Source of the DNA: Microbacterium horticulturae
Lineage (GTDB): Bacteria > Actinomycetota > Actinomycetes > Actinomycetales > Microbacteriaceae
Reading direction: 5' to 3'
Assembly (NCBI RefSeq): GCF_029094505.1
Contig: NZ_CP119108.1
Location: 2,852,001 to 2,916,000 of the forward strand
Length of the DNA: 64,000 nt
The first letter of the stretch is position 1, and each line of letters opens with the position of its first letter. The translations under genes were made by a program, and so were the position numbers. Under the pieces are notes generated by a model. That model had not been told where the DNA came from. It made no database searches and saw only the letters and a program-made list of their open reading frames with translations. Below are positions 18,842-27,705 of this stretch, in pieces.

Positions 18842-19284
18842 CACATGTCACCGGTGTTCGACGTCGACGTCGCACCTGCCTCGGTCGTCTGACCCTGCGA
18901 CTCGGCGTCCGTCTGCACCGTCTCCTGAGCGTCCGCGACGTCCTTCTGCGTCGTGGACTTCGCGGTGTCGGTGAACATGGCGTCCTGCTCTTTGACCCAC
19001 GCGGCGTTGTGCTCGTCGTGGTCCTGCATCGAGCTGGCCGCGTCCCGCATGATCTCGACGTGATCCTTGACGGTGACGCGCACGACGTTGGTGTGGTCGC
19101 CGAGCTGGTCGGCGACCTTCGTCAACCGCTGCATGAACGCGGCGGTCGCATGCTCATCGGAGGCCCCATAGACACGACTCGCTTCTTCGCGCGTCGGCAA
19201 CCCGTCGTGGCGCTGCATGAGCACCGCGTTGAGGTTGAAAAGGATCTCGCCGTCGAAACCGATCAGACCCGGGTAGATCGCCAT
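18841..19284 (-). CDS. Unknown 147-aa protein of the type VII operon
   Basis: Start chosen at the ATG preceded by AAGGAG; the frame continues 19 codons upstream without a better site. No family recognised. The first ~35 residues (AIYPGLIGFDGEILFNLNAV) are hydrophobic-aromatic, then long helices with a central YGASD (YxxxD pattern), and a Ser/Thr/Gln-rich acidic tail. There is no signal peptide and no membrane span. It lies between the WXG100 pair and the mycosin, overlapping the mycosin start, so it is probably a locus-specific substrate or chaperone. Its size and helicity fit a diverged WXG-type partner, but no WxG is present. Confidence 0.7.
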   Translation of the reverse strand: MAIYPGLIGFDGEILFNLNAVLMQRHDGLPTREEASRVYGASDEHATAAFMQRLTKVADQLGDHTNVVRVTVKDHVEIMRDAASSMQDHDEHNAAWVKEQDAMFTDTAKSTTQKDVADAQETVQTDAESQGQTTEAGATSTSNTGDM

Positions 19285-19355
19285 GCCCCACTCTCCTTCA
19301 CGTGCAGGTGTCGTGGACCGGAACGAACCGGGCCACGACACCAGACAACGTCACC

Positions 19356-19649
19356 TCAGTTCGCGAAGCGACCCGCCGACGAGTTGTCCTGCGAGACGTA
19401 CCCCTGCGAGATCTGCTCCGTCTTCACCGAGATCTGCTCCAGGAGCGTGTTCAACGCCTGCAGGGACTTCGTCCACTCGCGCTGCGCCTGGTCATACGCC
19501 TGCTGCGCCGAACCGTCCCACGACGCACGCAGCTTCCCGACCTCAGACTCCAACGTCTCCAGCCGCGACGCGATCCCCCGCGCACCCGTACGAATCTGAC
19601 CCGACAGCGCGGTAACCTGCTCCGGCTTCACCGACATCGACTGCATCAT
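19356..19649 (-). CDS. WXG100-family ESX secretion target (with YxxxD signal)
   Basis: 97 aa, the classic WXG100 length. Two helices are joined by the central turn SWDG (Trp44-x-Gly46). The C-terminus carries YVSQD, a YxxxD export signal immediately after helix 2. ATG chosen with GGAGAGG upstream; a TTG one codon earlier is less likely. It forms a pair with the next WXG100 gene 28 bp upstream and would be secreted as a heterodimer through EccC. Only this member of the pair has the tyrosine signal. Confidence 0.93.
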   Translation of the reverse strand: MMQSMSVKPEQVTALSGQIRTGARGIASRLETLESEVGKLRASWDGSAQQAYDQAQREWTKSLQALNTLLEQISVKTEQISQGYVSQDNSSAGRFAN

Positions 19650-19677
19650 CAAAACCTCTCCCTGAATCCCAGAAACC

Positions 19678-19992
19678 TCACGCGCCCATCATCGAGCCGA
19701 GGCCCGAGATGGTCTGCTGGTGCGAATCCTCCGTCGCCGCCTGGTCACGCTCGGTGCCTCGCAGCGCGTCCTCCAACGTGACCAGCACGTTGTTCAGCTT
19801 CCGGGTCTCCTCGTCCCAACGGGCCATCAGCTGCGCGAACGAACCCGCCGCAGCACCCGTCCAGAAGCCCGACACCTGCTCGATCTCGCCACGCACGAAC
19901 TTGACCTGCTGGTCAATCCCGCCCTTGGCCTCGTTCACCGCCTGCGCGCCACGCGCCAGCGCACCTTCCTCAGCCGAAATCAGATCAGCCAT
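19678..19992 (-). CDS. WXG100-family ESX secretion target (partner lacking YxxxD)
   Basis: 104 aa, first gene of the leftward operon. Central turn FWTG (Trp44-x-Gly46) between two amphipathic helices; C-terminus LGSMMGA without a tyrosine signal. Start ATG with GGAGG 6 nt upstream; an earlier in-frame start is not supported. Predicted to dimerise with the adjacent WXG100 protein. As first gene in the operon it should be the most expressed. Confidence 0.93.
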   Translation of the reverse strand: MADLISAEEGALARGAQAVNEAKGGIDQQVKFVRGEIEQVSGFWTGAAAGSFAQLMARWDEETRKLNNVLVTLEDALRGTERDQAATEDSHQQTISGLGSMMGA

Positions 19993-20124
19993 CACAACCT
20001 CCAACGTTCACTCGACCATGCGGTAATGCCCCAACCCGCAGTCAGAGCAACAAAATCTATGAAACCACACACCGGCTGATCGCGAAGATAAAACTCTTAT
20101 CCTCAGGCGTCTGAGCGGCGTCGT

Positions 20125-20137
20125 TAGACTGTCCGGG
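20125..20137 (+). promoter_or_regulatory. Leaderless promoter of eccD
   Basis: TAGACT (20125-20130), a TANNNT -10, ends 6 nt before the GTG start of eccD and no Shine-Dalgarno is present, so transcription probably begins at the start codon. The divergent 130-bp gap also holds TAGATT on the minus strand near 20058, a possible -10 for the WXG100 operon. Confidence 0.6.
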
Positions 20138-21477
20138 TGAGTCAGACGGTGAGTGCACCACGCGCCCTCGTGCGCATCTCGGTGCTCGGTGAAGGGCGGC
20201 GCCTCGACATCGGCATTCCCGCCCAGCTTCCGCTCATCGAACTGATGCCGGGATTCGCCCGCAACCTCGGGTTGCTCGACGCCACGATGACGCATGCCGG
20301 CTACGAGCTTCGCCGGGCAGACGGGCGGGCGCTCGATGCAAGCAGCACCGCAGCCGCCCAGGGAGTGCTCGATGGAGACGTGCTCACCCTCGCCCGCGGC
20401 GGACTGGTGGCACAGCCGCGCGTCTATGACGACGTCGTCGAGGCCGTGATCGACGCGACCGAAGACCAGCATCGCCCGTGGACGCCGCAAGACGGTGTCC
20501 GCACGGCGCTCGCGGCCAGCCTCACTCTGCTCGGCGTCTGTGCCGTGGTGCTGCTCGCCGCCGGTCCCGCTGTGCCGATCGGTGCCCTCATCGCGGGTAT
20601 CGGCGCCGTGCTCCTGGTCGCCGTGGCGGTCGTGGTCGCTCGGCTCGGCCAGGTCGGCGCCGGCCATGGACTCGGTATCGCGGCGGGAGTGTTCGCTGCG
20701 GTCGCCGGCTACCTCGCCGTCGTGGGCACCGCCGGGCCCTGGGGTCTGCCGCTGGCGGCGGCCGGCGCCTCGGCGCTCGTCGTGGGCGGAGCCACCGCTG
20801 CGCTCATGCCCGAGCGGAGAGAGACAGCCCTCGGCGTGATCGTCGCCGGCGCCGTCATCGGCGTGACCGGCGGCCTCACCGCGCTCATGCCGGGCGCCGC
20901 CGTAGCCGTGTATGCGCTCATGGCGGCCATCGTCGCGACGGCATCGAACGCATTGCCGTGGCTCGTGCTCAGCTCCAGCCGCATCCGCGTGATCTCGCCG
21001 CACAGCGACGCCGAAGTCTTCGCCGACCCGGCTCCCATCGACGGGGAGGATGTCGCACGCCGCACTGCGACCGCCGCCCGCGCCCTTCTCGTCTCACGGC
21101 TCGCACTGGGTGTGTGCATTCTCATCGCCACACCGCTGGTGGCGGCATCCACCCCCGCCGGCAGTGGGCTGTGCGCCCTGGCGTTCATCGGGACGATGTT
21201 CCCCGCACGCCAGGTGTACGCACGCAGCCATGTCATGGCGATCATGACCCTGTCGACGGTCGGGCTGGGCCTCACCGGCATCGTCACGGCCCTCACCCAG
21301 CCCGCGCTGCAGTCGCTGCTGCTGATCGTCGTGGTCGCAGCGACCGTCGTCACCGTCACGATCACCCTGATCGCACCGGCGACCCGCATGCGGATGAGCC
21401 GCGTGGCCGACGTCGCCGAGTTGGTCATCCTCGCCTCCCTGTTGCCGGTCGGCGTCATCGCGGCGGGACTGGCCTGA
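20137..21477 (+). CDS. eccD: Type VII secretion membrane channel protein EccD
   Basis: 446 aa. Residues ~10-95 form the ubiquitin-like domain (ALVRISVLGEGRRLDIGIP ... GDVLTLARGG); residues ~120-446 hold about eleven membrane segments. This is the canonical EccD layout, the inner-membrane ring around EccC. GTG start with a leaderless -10. First gene of the rightward arm, followed 4 bp later by eccB. It is the better EccD match of the two copies in the locus. Confidence 0.9.
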   Translation: MSQTVSAPRALVRISVLGEGRRLDIGIPAQLPLIELMPGFARNLGLLDATMTHAGYELRRADGRALDASSTAAAQGVLDGDVLTLARGGLVAQPRVYDDVVEAVIDATEDQHRPWTPQDGVRTALAASLTLLGVCAVVLLAAGPAVPIGALIAGIGAVLLVAVAVVVARLGQVGAGHGLGIAAGVFAAVAGYLAVVGTAGPWGLPLAAAGASALVVGGATAALMPERRETALGVIVAGAVIGVTGGLTALMPGAAVAVYALMAAIVATASNALPWLVLSSSRIRVISPHSDAEVFADPAPIDGEDVARRTATAARALLVSRLALGVCILIATPLVAASTPAGSGLCALAFIGTMFPARQVYARSHVMAIMTLSTVGLGLTGIVTALTQPALQSLLLIVVVAATVVTVTITLIAPATRMRMSRVADVAELVILASLLPVGVIAAGLA

Positions 21478-21481
21478 CCCC

Positions 21482-22795
21482 ATGGCGACCAAGGGCGACC
21501 TGATCCAGGCGCAGAGCTTTTCACAGCGCCGTCTGCTGACCGCGTTCGTCAGCGGCGCTCCCGGCGGCAAAGAGCTCGAGCCGGCCAAGCCGATGCGCGC
21601 CGTCATCGCGGCGATCGCCCTGTCGGTCGCCGTCGTGGGCGTGGGCGTCTTCTGGGGTCTGCTGCACCCCGGGCTGCCGAGCGGCTGGGAGAACGGCCGA
21701 CTCGTGCTCGCCAAAGACACCGGAGCCCGCTACGTCACGATCGACGGCACGCTGCACCCGGTCGTGAACACGGCGAGCGCACGGCTGCTGATCCCCTCGA
21801 GTTCTTTCACCGTGATCACCACGAACCAGAGCGACCTCGCCGACGTCCCCCTCGGGTCGACGCTCGGCATCGTCGGCGCGCCCGATGCGCTGCCCGCGGC
21901 ATCTTCTCTGGCCAATGACGGCTGGACGAGCTGCACCGCAGCGGATGGCCTGTCCACCCGCATCGCCGCGACACCCGCGGCAACGGCCACGCCCGACGCC
22001 GTCGTGGTCACCACCGGTTCCAACCTGTTCGTCGTCGCCGGGCACGTGCGCCACCCGGTCACCGCCGCCGACAGCGATGCGGTGCTGCGGGCGGCGGGGA
22101 TCACGTCATCCGGCGCGCAGAAGGTGCCCGCGTCGTGGCTGAACCTCTTCGATGCGGGCACCGAGCTCGCCCCGATCACCGTCGCGGGTCCCGCGCCCGT
22201 CGGCGACTCGAAGCTCACCACGGGCGAAGTCGTGCACATCGAGGGCACAGCCGACGACGAGCGGTTCCTCATCACCGACGACGGCGAACTGGCCGCCCTC
22301 AGCCCGCTGGCCTGGCAGCTCTATCAGCTGGGCAACGGACCGAGCGTGCACGCCCCCACCGAGGTCGCCGCGGCGCAGGTGCGGGGCCTGCAGACCGCGA
22401 AGGCACCAGCCGGCGGCGCCGACTGGCCCGAGAACGGCTTCACACCGCTCGATGACAGCCAGCGGCCCTGCGCGCTGCTCACGCACGAGGGCGCGGCCGC
22501 GCAGACCGTGCTCGCCTCGCAGCCGACCACCCGAAAGGCGACGGCGGGCGTTCAGGTCGGTGCCGGTGCCGGCGCCCTCGTCTACGCGCAGGCCGGCGAG
22601 GGCAGCAGCCGGATGCTCACCCTCGTGGACGCCACGGGTACCGCATTCAGCCTGCCCGGCGCCACGGCCGAGACCGTCGCGCGGCTCGGCTACGACGCCG
22701 ATGACGTCGGCACGGTCGAAGCCGCGTGGACCGACCTGCTGCCCACCGGGCCCGCGCTCACCAGCGACGCCGCCGGGAAGACCGTCGGCGGATGA
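21482..22795 (+). CDS. eccB: Type VII secretion protein EccB
   Basis: 437 aa. The N-terminus (ATKGDLIQAQSFSQRRLLTAFVSG) is the conserved EccB cytoplasmic motif, followed by one membrane segment (~39-61) and a ~370-residue extracytoplasmic domain with repeated beta-rich units and two Cys (TSCTA, RPCAL) likely to form a disulfide. EccB spans from the membrane into the periplasm and joins EccC, EccD and mycosin in the ESX core. Stop and mycP start overlap (ATGA). Confidence 0.93.
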   Translation: MATKGDLIQAQSFSQRRLLTAFVSGAPGGKELEPAKPMRAVIAAIALSVAVVGVGVFWGLLHPGLPSGWENGRLVLAKDTGARYVTIDGTLHPVVNTASARLLIPSSSFTVITTNQSDLADVPLGSTLGIVGAPDALPAASSLANDGWTSCTAADGLSTRIAATPAATATPDAVVVTTGSNLFVVAGHVRHPVTAADSDAVLRAAGITSSGAQKVPASWLNLFDAGTELAPITVAGPAPVGDSKLTTGEVVHIEGTADDERFLITDDGELAALSPLAWQLYQLGNGPSVHAPTEVAAAQVRGLQTAKAPAGGADWPENGFTPLDDSQRPCALLTHEGAAAQTVLASQPTTRKATAGVQVGAGAGALVYAQAGEGSSRMLTLVDATGTAFSLPGATAETVARLGYDADDVGTVEAAWTDLLPTGPALTSDAAGKTVGG

Positions 22796-24117
22796 GGCCT
22801 GGCGCGCGGGTGACGATGGGGTACGCGGCCGCCACGCTGGCCGTGCTGTCGTTCGCGCTGCTGCCGGGCGCTGCACCGGCGGCCGCGGCATCCATCGATT
22901 CCGCGCCGACCTCCGTCGCCCAGGCGACCGGCGACCAGTGCACCGCGCAGACCCGCCTCACCGACACACCACCGGCGTTCGCCGTGCTGCAGGTGGAGCG
23001 CGCGTGGACGGTCACCCGTGGCGCCGGCGTCACCGTGGCCGTGGTGGATTCGGGAGTGGATGTCTCGAGCCCGCGCCTGTCGGGGGCCGTGCTGAAGGGC
23101 ACCAGCCTGGTCGACGGCGGCGACCGGTACGGGCGCACGGACGACTTCGGACACGGCACGATCATCGCCGGCCAGATCGCGACGCAGGCCAGCGGCGACT
23201 CGGGTCTGGTCGGCCTCGCGCCCGGCGTGAAGATCCTGCCGGTGCGTGTGTACGCCGGCGAAGACGACGAGGCGGTCAAGGCCGGCAACGGACCCGACAT
23301 CGGGCGTCTGGCGACCGGCATCCGGTACGCCGCCGATCACGGCGCACAGATCATCAACGTGTCGTCGAGCACACCGACCGACGATGAGCGGCTGCGCAAC
23401 GCCGTCGCGTACGCCACCTCGAAGGGAAGCCTCGTGGTAGCCAGCGCCGACAACCGCAGCGACGGCGAATCGGACGGCGACCGCTTCCCCGCCGGCGACC
23501 CCGCCGTGCTCGGCGTCGCCGCGCTCAGCGCCGACGGTGTCGTGACCGACGCCAGCATCCACGGGCCGCAGGTCTCGCTGGCCGCTCCCGGCGAGAATGT
23601 GCTCTCACTGAGCACCCTGGGCGGCGACTGCATCTTCCCCCAGCAAGGCCAGCCGCCGGCGACGAGCTATGCCGCAGCGTACGTGTCGGCGGCCGCAGCG
23701 CTCGTGGCCGCCGCCCACCCCGACGAGACGCCCGCGCAGTGGGCGTACCGTCTCGAGGTCACGGCGCGACGCGCCGACCCCGATGCCCGCGACGACGTGT
23801 CGGGCTGGGGTGTCGTGCAACCGTACAGCGCCCTGACGCTTGTGCCCGGACCGGGGCTGCGCGGCCCGGAGAGTCCCTTCGTGGATGCCGCGGACGAACC
23901 TGCCACAGCGACCCCGGCCGCGCCCGTGACGGTGCACGACCGTGCGCCGGTGAACGCCCCCGCGTGGGCGATCGTCTCGGTGATCGGCGTGCTGGCACTG
24001 GCCGTGCTCGGCACAGCCGGCGTGCTGGCTGTGCTGCGCCGGAACAGAGAAGGGATCGACTCGCCCTTGAGCGGCGCCGGGCTCTACGGCGATGAGACGA
24101 GTTCTGAGCGCCTCTGA
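22792..24117 (+). CDS. mycP: Mycosin-like subtilisin protease (second copy)
   Basis: 441 aa. Signal peptide (1-33), catalytic Asp86 (VAVVDSGVD), His121 (DDFGHGTIIAG) and Ser near 293 (PPATSYAAAYVSA). The Pro usual after the catalytic Ser loop (GTSxAAP) is Ala here. C-terminal membrane anchor (~398-420). Cys50 and a second Cys (GGDCIFP) may form the mycosin N-terminal disulfide. It is the closer match to mycobacterial MycP and is co-transcribed with eccD and eccB, so it is probably the structural mycosin of the complex; the copy at 17552-18841 may have a separate substrate. Confidence 0.92.
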   Translation: MRPGARVTMGYAAATLAVLSFALLPGAAPAAAASIDSAPTSVAQATGDQCTAQTRLTDTPPAFAVLQVERAWTVTRGAGVTVAVVDSGVDVSSPRLSGAVLKGTSLVDGGDRYGRTDDFGHGTIIAGQIATQASGDSGLVGLAPGVKILPVRVYAGEDDEAVKAGNGPDIGRLATGIRYAADHGAQIINVSSSTPTDDERLRNAVAYATSKGSLVVASADNRSDGESDGDRFPAGDPAVLGVAALSADGVVTDASIHGPQVSLAAPGENVLSLSTLGGDCIFPQQGQPPATSYAAAYVSAAAALVAAAHPDETPAQWAYRLEVTARRADPDARDDVSGWGVVQPYSALTLVPGPGLRGPESPFVDAADEPATATPAAPVTVHDRAPVNAPAWAIVSVIGVLALAVLGTAGVLAVLRRNREGIDSPLSGAGLYGDETSSERL

Positions 24118-24169
24118 GGGCATCGCACGCTGTCGAGGTCGGCGGCGACAGCGCGGGAAGGGGCCGCGC

Positions 24170-24730
24170 TCACTCCCAGACGCTGGGGGCGCTCGCCCGC
24201 GTGGAGGGAAGTCGGGATGCCGCGGCCCAGTCGCGCACCCACGGCTCGACCTCCGGCATCCCGTCCATCGCTCCGATGACTGCGAACAGTTCTTCGTGCG
24301 GGAGCGTGCCACCCGACTTGCGCATCATGCGCGAACGCACGATCGCCCGCGTGTAGACCTCACCGTCGACGACGACGCGGTGCTCCATGTAGACGCCGCG
24401 ATCATCGTGCCCCAGCATCCGCGATTCGACGTCGAACCGCTGCCAGAGCTGCAGCGACTTGCGGAACGTGACGGTCTCGGCCGACACCACCGCGTACCAA
24501 TCGTGGGCGCGCATGGTGTCCCAGAACCCGGTGCGCACGAGCAGGTCCCAGCGGCCGAGGTCGAACAACGAGAGATAGCGCCCGTTGTTCATGTGCATGA
24601 GGATGTCGATGTCGGTCGGCAGCGTCGTCAGCCGGATGCGGCTCACGCCGTCCATCGCGAGGGTGTCGCCGCGGCGCAGGCGTCGTCGCGCGCGCAGGTG
24701 GATGAGGATCGTCCGCCAGATGACATTCAC
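24170..24730 (-). CDS. Hotdog-fold acyl-CoA thioesterase-like protein
   Basis: 186 aa, THEM6/4HBT-like: DIDILMHMNNGRYLSLFDLGR is the hotdog active-site helix region, followed by the core strands (ETVTFRKSLQLWQRFDVESRM; GVYMEHRVVVDGEVY). GTG start with TACGAT ending 8 nt upstream and no Shine-Dalgarno, so probably leaderless; a longer open frame upstream is not supported. Likely cytoplasmic hydrolysis of an acyl thioester; substrate unknown. Convergent with the mycosin gene, divergent from the GNAT gene. Confidence 0.8.
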   Translation of the reverse strand: MNVIWRTILIHLRARRRLRRGDTLAMDGVSRIRLTTLPTDIDILMHMNNGRYLSLFDLGRWDLLVRTGFWDTMRAHDWYAVVSAETVTFRKSLQLWQRFDVESRMLGHDDRGVYMEHRVVVDGEVYTRAIVRSRMMRKSGGTLPHEELFAVIGAMDGMPEVEPWVRDWAAASRLPSTRASAPSVWE

Positions 24731-24910
24731 GAACCGGGATCGTACCGGGTCGCCGCCGATGGACCGATTCGATTGGCTGTCATCGACAACGGCGGCGGCC
24801 CGATGCATCGGCGCTCTGCGGGCGCGCGAGCTCAGGTGCGCTGACCGTCGCCCGACCGCGCATGTCGTGCCCGATTTCCCCGTTCGCGCCCGGCCGCGTA
24901 GAGTCTGGCC

Positions 24911-25417
24911 ATGGACGCCCAACTGCAGACAGACATCGTCGTCCGTCCGGTTCGCGACGTAGACGCGGAAGCCCTCGGACGAGTGCACGCCACCTGCTGG
25001 CACGAAACGTACGACCACCTCATCAGCAAGGCCGCGCTCGAGAGCGTTTCACCCAAGCGCCTCGCCGAGCTGTGGACCCACTGGGCCGTACAGGGCCCCG
25101 AGTTCAAGATGAGCGCCGCCCTCATCGACGGCGAGATCGTCGGCTTCGTCGGATCGGGCCCGGCCCGCGACAAGGACGCCCCGCGCAACCGCGAGCTCTA
25201 CTTCATCTACCTGCTGGCGAAGTACCAGGGCACCGGCATCGGCCGCCGCCTGTTCGACGCCGCGGTCGACGAAGACGAGCCTCTCTACCTGTGGGTCGCC
25301 GAGGACAATCCGCGCGCGCACCGCTTCTACGAGCGCAACGGCTTCGCCCTCGACGGCGCACGACACACCGAGCCCTTCCTCGGTGAGCAGCTCACCGAGG
25401 TGCGATTCGTCCGCTGA
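24911..25417 (+). CDS. GNAT-family N-acetyltransferase
   Basis: 168 aa with the full GNAT fold. The acetyl-CoA-binding loop is [15 protein letters not shown] (Q-x-x-G-x-G), followed by [19 protein letters not shown] typical of motif B. It transfers an acetyl group from acetyl-CoA to an unknown amine. TAGAGT ends 6 nt before the ATG, indicating a leaderless mRNA. cofE begins 2 bp after the stop, so the two are likely co-transcribed, but no functional link is known. Confidence 0.9.
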   Translation: MDAQLQTDIVVRPVRDVDAEALGRVHATCWHETYDHLISKAALESVSPKRLAELWTHWAVQGPEFKMSAALIDGEIVGFVGSGPARDKDAPRNRELYFIYLLAKYQGTGIGRRLFDAAVDEDEPLYLWVAEDNPRAHRFYERNGFALDGARHTEPFLGEQLTEVRFVR

Positions 25418-25419
25418 CC

Positions 25420-26199
25420 GTGTTGCAGATCCAGGCCCTCGAGGGCATCCCTGAGATCACAGCCGGCGACGACCTCGTGGCGATCATCGCCGACGCCGCC
25501 GGCGACACGCTGCGCGACGGCGACATCGTCGTGGTCACCTCGAAGATCGTCTCCAAGGCCGAAGCACGCACGGTCCAGGCCGATGACCGCGAAGACGCCA
25601 TCACCGCCGAGACCGTGCGGGTCGTGGCATCCCGCACCTCCGAGTCGGGGCACGTGACCCGGATCGTCGAAAACCGGCTGGGTATGATCTCGGCTGCCGC
25701 GGGCGTCGACGCATCGAACACGCCGCAGGGCACCGTGCTGCTGTTGCCGTTGGATCCGGACGCCTCTGCCCGTGCCATCGCGACCGGCCTGCGCGAACTC
25801 CTCGGGGCGCGGGTCGGCGTCATCGTCTCCGACACCCTCGGCCGGGCATGGCGCGAGGGGCAGACCGACGCCGCCATCGGCGCCGCCGGGGTCGCGGTTT
25901 TCGAAGACCTGCGCGGTCAGACCGACGCCGAAGGGCGCCTGCTGGTCGTGACGCAGCCGTGCGTCGCCGACGAGATCGCTTCGGCCGCCGAACTCGTCAA
26001 GGGCAAGGCGGCGCGCCGCCCGGTTGCGATCGTGCGCGGCCGCGGCGATCTCGTCGGCGACCTCGACCTGCCCGGCGCCCGCTCGATCGTGCGACCGGCA
26101 GAGCGCGACATGTTCCGCCTGGGTACCGACGAAGCCTACGACCAGGGCTATGCCGCCGGCGTCGAGGAGATGTGGGAAGAGCGCGACACCGCCGGGTGA
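25420..26199 (+). CDS. cofE: Coenzyme F420-0:L-glutamate ligase
   Basis: 259 aa, the single-domain CofE length. Signatures: [14 protein letters not shown] near the start, [14 protein letters not shown] (~40), [20 protein letters not shown] (~85, metal/GTP region), [21 protein letters not shown] (~130). CofE adds glutamate residues to F420-0 using GTP. It lacks the C-terminal nitroreductase-like domain of mycobacterial FbiB. GTG start chosen; TTG is the next codon. No other F420 biosynthetic gene is in the window. Confidence 0.9.
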   Translation: MLQIQALEGIPEITAGDDLVAIIADAAGDTLRDGDIVVVTSKIVSKAEARTVQADDREDAITAETVRVVASRTSESGHVTRIVENRLGMISAAAGVDASNTPQGTVLLLPLDPDASARAIATGLRELLGARVGVIVSDTLGRAWREGQTDAAIGAAGVAVFEDLRGQTDAEGRLLVVTQPCVADEIASAAELVKGKAARRPVAIVRGRGDLVGDLDLPGARSIVRPAERDMFRLGTDEAYDQGYAAGVEEMWEERDTAG

Positions 26200-26233
26200 G
26201 TCGCGCTCTTCGCCATCGTGGTCCGCCGGGCGC

Positions 26234-27031
26234 TCAGCGCCCGCTCGATAGGATCACGCTGCCGGCCGAGACCTGCACGCGCACGGTGCTGGCAGCGCCC
26301 GGCACCGATCCGATCCGGTTCTCGAAGCTGCCCGCGTCGGTCTCCTGCGTCACGTCGTACTGCCCCTCGGGCACGACGACGTCCATGCTGCCCGCGCTGG
26401 CCGACAGTGTCATCCGCTGCGGCTGCGCACCGGTGAAGCGGGCGTCCATCCGCCCCGCATTCAGCTGAAGGTCGGCGCTGCCGACATCGGCGAGCTGCAG
26501 ATCAGCGCTGCCGGCGTCGATCTCGGCCGAGACCGCGTCGGCCGACCCCTTGACCTGCAGGCGTCCGGCCCCGGCCGAGACCGTGAGGTCACCGAACTCA
26601 CCGTCCGCGGTGAGCGCCCCCGCCGCCAGATCGAGATCGGCATCCACCCCGGCCAACGACTGCGGCAGACGCAGCACCGCCTGGCCGTTGTGCGCGCCGA
26701 ACCAGCCGAACCACGACCAGAAATGCGCGTCGGGCGAGGCGACCCGCAGCGCGGAGCCGTCCTGGCGCAGGGTCCATCGGTCGGCGCTGACACCACCGGT
26801 GACCGTGAGCTCGGCCTCGTCGATAGCGGCGAACTCCACCCGCATCGAGCCCGCGCCCATGTCGACGTCGATGTCGTCGACCCCCGCAACCGGGATCGCA
26901 CGGCTGGTCGTCTGCTGCGCGGCGGAGGCAAGGGTGGATGCCGCAGCGCCGCCCGCCGACCCGACGGCCAGTGCGCCGCCCAGCACTATTGCGACGATCG
27001 CGACGGCTCGTGCTCCCTGTGTCGTGCTCAT
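26234..27031 (-). CDS. DUF4097 (toastrack) exported beta-rich protein
   Basis: 265 aa. Residues 1-38 are a signal peptide or N-anchor (VAIVAIVLGGALAVGSAGGAAA). The rest is a repetitive right-handed beta structure with periodic VDADLDLAAGAL/VSAGAGRLQVKG/IDAGSADLQLAD units typical of DUF4097. Third gene of the sensor operon; its ATG overlaps the response-regulator stop (ATGA). Toastrack proteins often accompany Lia-type envelope-stress systems, which suggests an envelope role. A GGGCGCT/AGCGCCC hairpin near 26228 overlaps the 3' end, opposite the convergent cofE. Confidence 0.8.
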   Translation of the reverse strand: MSTTQGARAVAIVAIVLGGALAVGSAGGAAASTLASAAQQTTSRAIPVAGVDDIDVDMGAGSMRVEFAAIDEAELTVTGGVSADRWTLRQDGSALRVASPDAHFWSWFGWFGAHNGQAVLRLPQSLAGVDADLDLAAGALTADGEFGDLTVSAGAGRLQVKGSADAVSAEIDAGSADLQLADVGSADLQLNAGRMDARFTGAQPQRMTLSASAGSMDVVVPEGQYDVTQETDAGSFENRIGSVPGAASTVRVQVSAGSVILSSGR

Positions 27032-27705
27032 CGGTTCTCTCCTGCCTGCGGCGCGTCGCCGCTGTGTGCGATGTGGGCGAGCGCTGCCAGCACCCGCCGG
27101 TTGCCCGACTCATCCTGGTCGAGCTCGAGCTTCTGGAACACCGAGGTGATGTGCTTCTCCACGCTGCCCTCGGTGATGTACAGCGTCTGAGCGATGGCCT
27201 GGTTCGACTTGCCCTCGGCGATCAGCGCAAGCACCGTCGCCTCGCGGGCGGTGAGCCGCTGCATCCGCTCGTCCTGCGTACGGCGGCCGAGCAACTGGGC
27301 GACGACCTCGGGGTCGAATACCGTCGCGCCGCCCGCGATCCGCTCCACTGTCTGCAGAAAGTCGGCGACATCGGCCACCCGGTCTTTGAGCAGGTATCCG
27401 AGGGCTCCGCCCCGCCCGGCGATGAGGTCGGCCGCGTAGCGCTCCTCGACATACTGCGAGAGCACCAGGATCGGCAGCTCGGGGTGCGCGGCGCGCAGCC
27501 GCATCGCCGCCCGGATGCCCTCGTCGGTGCGGGTCGGTGGCAGCCGCACATCGAGGATGCACAGCTCGGGCTTGGTCTCGGCGACCGTCTCGTCAAGTTC
27601 GTCGGCATCGGGCAGGGCCGCGACCACGTTGTGGCCGGCGTCCTCCAATAGGCGCATGAGGCCCTCCCGCAACAGGACCGAGTCCTCGCAGATCAGTACG
27701 CGCAC
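27028..27705 (-). CDS. NarL/LuxR-type response regulator
   Basis: 225 aa. Receiver domain 1-120 with acidic pocket Glu7/Asp8, phospho-acceptor Asp52 (CILDVRLPP) and Lys in YLLKDRV; LuxR-type DNA-binding domain from ~155 (LTAREATVLALIAEG ... GSVEKHITSVFQKL). GTG start with GGAGGTGAG upstream, overlapping the histidine kinase end by 13 nt. A longer in-frame extension lies inside the kinase gene and is rejected. It should control transcription in response to the partner kinase, probably including this operon. Confidence 0.93.
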   Translation of the reverse strand: MRVLICEDSVLLREGLMRLLEDAGHNVVAALPDADELDETVAETKPELCILDVRLPPTRTDEGIRAAMRLRAAHPELPILVLSQYVEERYAADLIAGRGGALGYLLKDRVADVADFLQTVERIAGGATVFDPEVVAQLLGRRTQDERMQRLTAREATVLALIAEGKSNQAIAQTLYITEGSVEKHITSVFQKLELDQDESGNRRVLAALAHIAHSGDAPQAGENR

